Shown in pieces: positions 61,481-64,000 of a stretch of DNA of 64,000 nt (positions are counted from its first letter, which is position 1; each line of letters begins with the position of its first letter). Source of the stretch: Sitta carolinensis (lineage: Eukaryota > Chordata > Aves > Passeriformes > Sittidae). The notes beneath the pieces are model-generated. The model ran no database searches. It saw nothing but the letters and a program-made list of their open reading frames with translations, and had not been told where the DNA came from. The stretch covers positions 22,600,001 through 22,664,000 of the forward strand of contig CM063288.1 in assembly GCA_032173965.1 (NCBI GenBank), written 5' to 3'. A program made the translations under genes and the position numbers.

Positions 61481-62423
61481 GCTGTTTAACTATTAGTTAA
61501 TCAAATCCCCTTAGTTAAATTAATGGTAGTGTCCAAAGCACAGTTTCTCTGGACTTCAACAGCAATTGTAGCAGGAGTGATTTGGATTCTATTGACTTGC
61601 TTTACCTGTTGATATCATTGATGTGTATTGCTTAACTTCACTGAAGGGCAAGTCTTCCCTTTTGCTTCAGGATCTGCTGGGGTAAGGAGGGAGAACCCTT
61701 ATTTCCTTTCTGAATGCTTCTGAATGCATTGCATTCAATCCTTGCATTGAAGAAACTGCAATTCCTGTAAAAGAGCATTTCCCAGTGTGTTCTGTGAAGA
61801 AAGCTGGAGGACAGGGAGGGGCATGTGTTTGGGATGGATGCATCTCGTACCCAGAAAGGATGCTGTGTTTGCCATAGATGCAAAAGGAAGAATCATCTGG
61901 ATGGAATAGAAAAATTACTTCTGAAAAAGTGTTTAACTCTGTTTGCTCAATATGCTTATTCTTTGTCTCCACCCCATTTATTTGTAGGAATGTGGGCCCA
62001 GTCCTGCAATTACCAAGCCTCTACAATTACCCTTGTTTTTGAAGACACACTAATTTTAATGGATCAAGCCAATACCTAACAGTCTAAAAGGCTATTCTGC
62101 ATCTATAGTGGTGGCTAGCAAGGTTAGTCACAGCTTTCATAAGTACAAGAGTTGCTTTCAAGCACAAAAATAATTTTTTCACTTCTTTTCAACTGAATAT
62201 TGCCTTGTTCGTATAAAGACTTTGCTAGCAAAGACTGCAGGAGCAAAGCATTTTAAGGTCTCAGATCGGGTTTGCTCAATGTGGATATAACTGCACTCTT
62301 CTGAGTTTGTTGTGCAGATTACATCATTCTTCTTTGGATGATAGGGACATTGACTGGGTATACAAAGGCAAGGTCATGCAGATGTTTACATGCACAACAA
62401 CATCTTCCCTTGAAATGAGATTT

Positions 62424-62441
62424 TATATATATATATATATA
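62424..62441. repeat. (TA)9 microsatellite
   Basis: Nine perfect TA units. Confidence 0.95.
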
Positions 62442-63730
62442 ATGCAGTGTCCTGAGTAAGAACTGTACTTTGGAGCACTTCAGGATTCATCAGCTGGAAA
62501 ACAAACCTAGGTATGCTCTTCTCCCATCAGATCTGGGATAAACTGTGTACTTTGTGGTGTTCTTAATTCACATCAAGGTAGTTTACACAGAGACATTAAC
62601 TCTGTATAAGTAAACTAGAGAATGAATTACAACACAATTGATGCATTACTGAAGATAATCTGTATTAATTATCTGTGTGGATAAAATGCTAAATCATGTA
62701 TTCTGCAGCTATTTGTTTTTCAAAAATTGCAAAATGCAGCACTGGCCTACAAAGCTCATGTTCCTCTCTGACATTTGACAATGGTCTAGGTTATTATTTA
62801 GATGACCGGATTCCATTCTAACTGGCCCCATTGCCACTTCCTTCTGGCCCTTGTTCATTGGAATGGGAGTGATGCAAAGGATTTGTGGGCTGCAATGCTG
62901 GGGCAAAACAGAAGTGGCTAAAGCTCTTGTGGTTTTTCTGCTCTTACCAGTGTATTGCCATCTGGAAATCACTGAGGGAGCCTGCTAATTCAATTTTATT
63001 ACTGTATATTTTAAAGACTGTCAAAAAAGCTCAGGGCTTTGGCACAGGTCTTCATTTTAGTTTAGTCTAAATCAAAATAAATAATAAAATCCTCATGAAG
63101 ATGTACAGGCACCGTGAGATACTTATCCAACCTGACATGATGAAAAAATAAACTAATAATGTTTTATAGGCTCATGAAAAAAATATTTACTTACCTCATA
63201 TGACTATTGCAATAAAGTTTTAAACAGATTAAAAGCAAAGACAGATGCCAATGATCATACCATATGAAAAAAGAAGGAAAGGCAATTATGTCAAATGTCA
63301 GCTCACTAAATCTGATTTAAATATATTGATCTCTAAGTGTGACATACACTTGATATACTTGATTCTCTTATAAGACCAAGAAATTTTGGTATGTATTTGG
63401 CAAATCCCTTGAGGCAGCTGAAGAAAAATGGTACAAATGTACATTGGGCAAGGTCATGGACTGGAATACACGGTTTGGGAATCTAACTAAGCTTGAAATC
63501 AGGCTATTTTGGACTGTGCAGTTCTGTTTGTAAAGGTGCATCCGAGATGGCAGTGGCTGTGAGGCAGAGGTCTGCAGGGACACGGGGCACTCACAAAGCC
63601 AGCTGCATGGGGCCGAGTGCCGTAGTGAGCACAGCGACTTCGAAGTGTTCAAGTATTCCAAGTGTTCGCCCAAGAAGTATAAATGTCTGAGAAAATTGGG
63701 GGACATCAGCAAACTCTCTGCCTGGCACAG

Positions 63731-64000
63731 TATAACAGAATTACAGGTTTGAGTAGGCCGGAAAAGACCTCCGAGATTGAGTCCAACCTCTGGCCAAACA
63801 CCACCCTGTCAACTACGCCGTGGCACTGAGTGCCACATCCAGTCTTCCTTAAACATCTCCAGCGACAGTGATTCCACCACCTTCCCATGCAGCCCATTCC
63901 ACTCTGTAACCAACTTTTCTGTGAAGAATTTCTTCCTGATGTCCAGCTTAAACCTCCCACAGCTGAAGCCTATGTCCTGTTGCTGTTTGCCTGGGAGAAG
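63731..64000 (-). mobile_element. CR1 LINE 3' portion, antisense, cut by window edge
   Basis: It begins with the inverted CR1 3' end (ACAGAATTACAGGTTTGAGT). It continues with AAAAGACCTCCGAGATTGAG, CGTGGCACTGAGTGCCACAT, GTGATTCCACCACCTTCCCA, CTGTGAAGAATTTCTTCCTG and GTTTGCCTGGGAGAAG, all typical of antisense avian CR1. More of the element may lie beyond the window. Confidence 0.92.

Larger units (their letters stand above)
60190..63730. other. Intergenic DNA, no supported gene
   Basis: Mostly AT-rich. It contains a GC-rich but CpG-poor block (about 61185-61480) that is open on both strands, and a TA microsatellite at 62424-62441. No family was recognised. Confidence 0.65.

Noticed and set aside
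61051..61500. 141-codon (-) and 126-codon (+) open frames
   Set aside because: Both exist because the block is GC-rich and stop-poor. They overlap each other and resemble no known protein; kept only as a composition anomaly.

Overview
This is a vertebrate nuclear window, and the repeats point to a bird. Several 5'-truncated CR1 LINE copies are present, with typical avian CR1 3' ends, together with one solo ERVL-type LTR of avian style. The GC content is modest outside two CpG-rich islands, and the single protein-coding gene is split into 20 exons over about 48 kb. The species cannot be named from the sequence.

The window holds one recognisable gene: AGPS, alkylglycerone-phosphate synthase, on the + strand. 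The coding sequence runs from the ATG at 3962 to the TAA at 52022-52024. I joined all 20 coding exons by GT/AG junctions with a continuous frame. They total 1911 nt, giving a 636-residue protein. The product carries an N-terminal PTS2 peroxisomal import signal, a PCMH-type FAD-binding domain and the C-terminal catalytic half with the triple-histidine loop. The enzyme makes the ether bond of plasmalogens and other ether lipids inside peroxisomes. The gene looks intact.

Layout: 1-3740 is upstream DNA with no gene seen. 3741-4420 is the CpG-island promoter, 5' leader, exon 1 and start of intron 1. 4156-51902 holds introns 1-19, whose only clear cargo is repeats: CR1 at about 14950-15664, an ancient CR1-like stretch at about 17300-18250, a solo LTR at 33661-34157, and CR1 at about 49004-49315. 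52025 to about 53130 is the probable 3' UTR with two poly(A) signals. 53130-59580 is intergenic with nothing recognised. 59600-60190 is a second CpG-rich island with a 42-45 bp minisatellite and a consensus splice donor, possibly an unassigned promoter and first exon. 60190-63730 holds no supported gene. 63731-64000 is another CR1, cut by the window edge.

I found no undescribed multi-gene system. The points most worth a second look are a NAGNAG acceptor that would remove one residue beside the catalytic histidines of AGPS, and the orphan CpG island with its minisatellite downstream of the gene.
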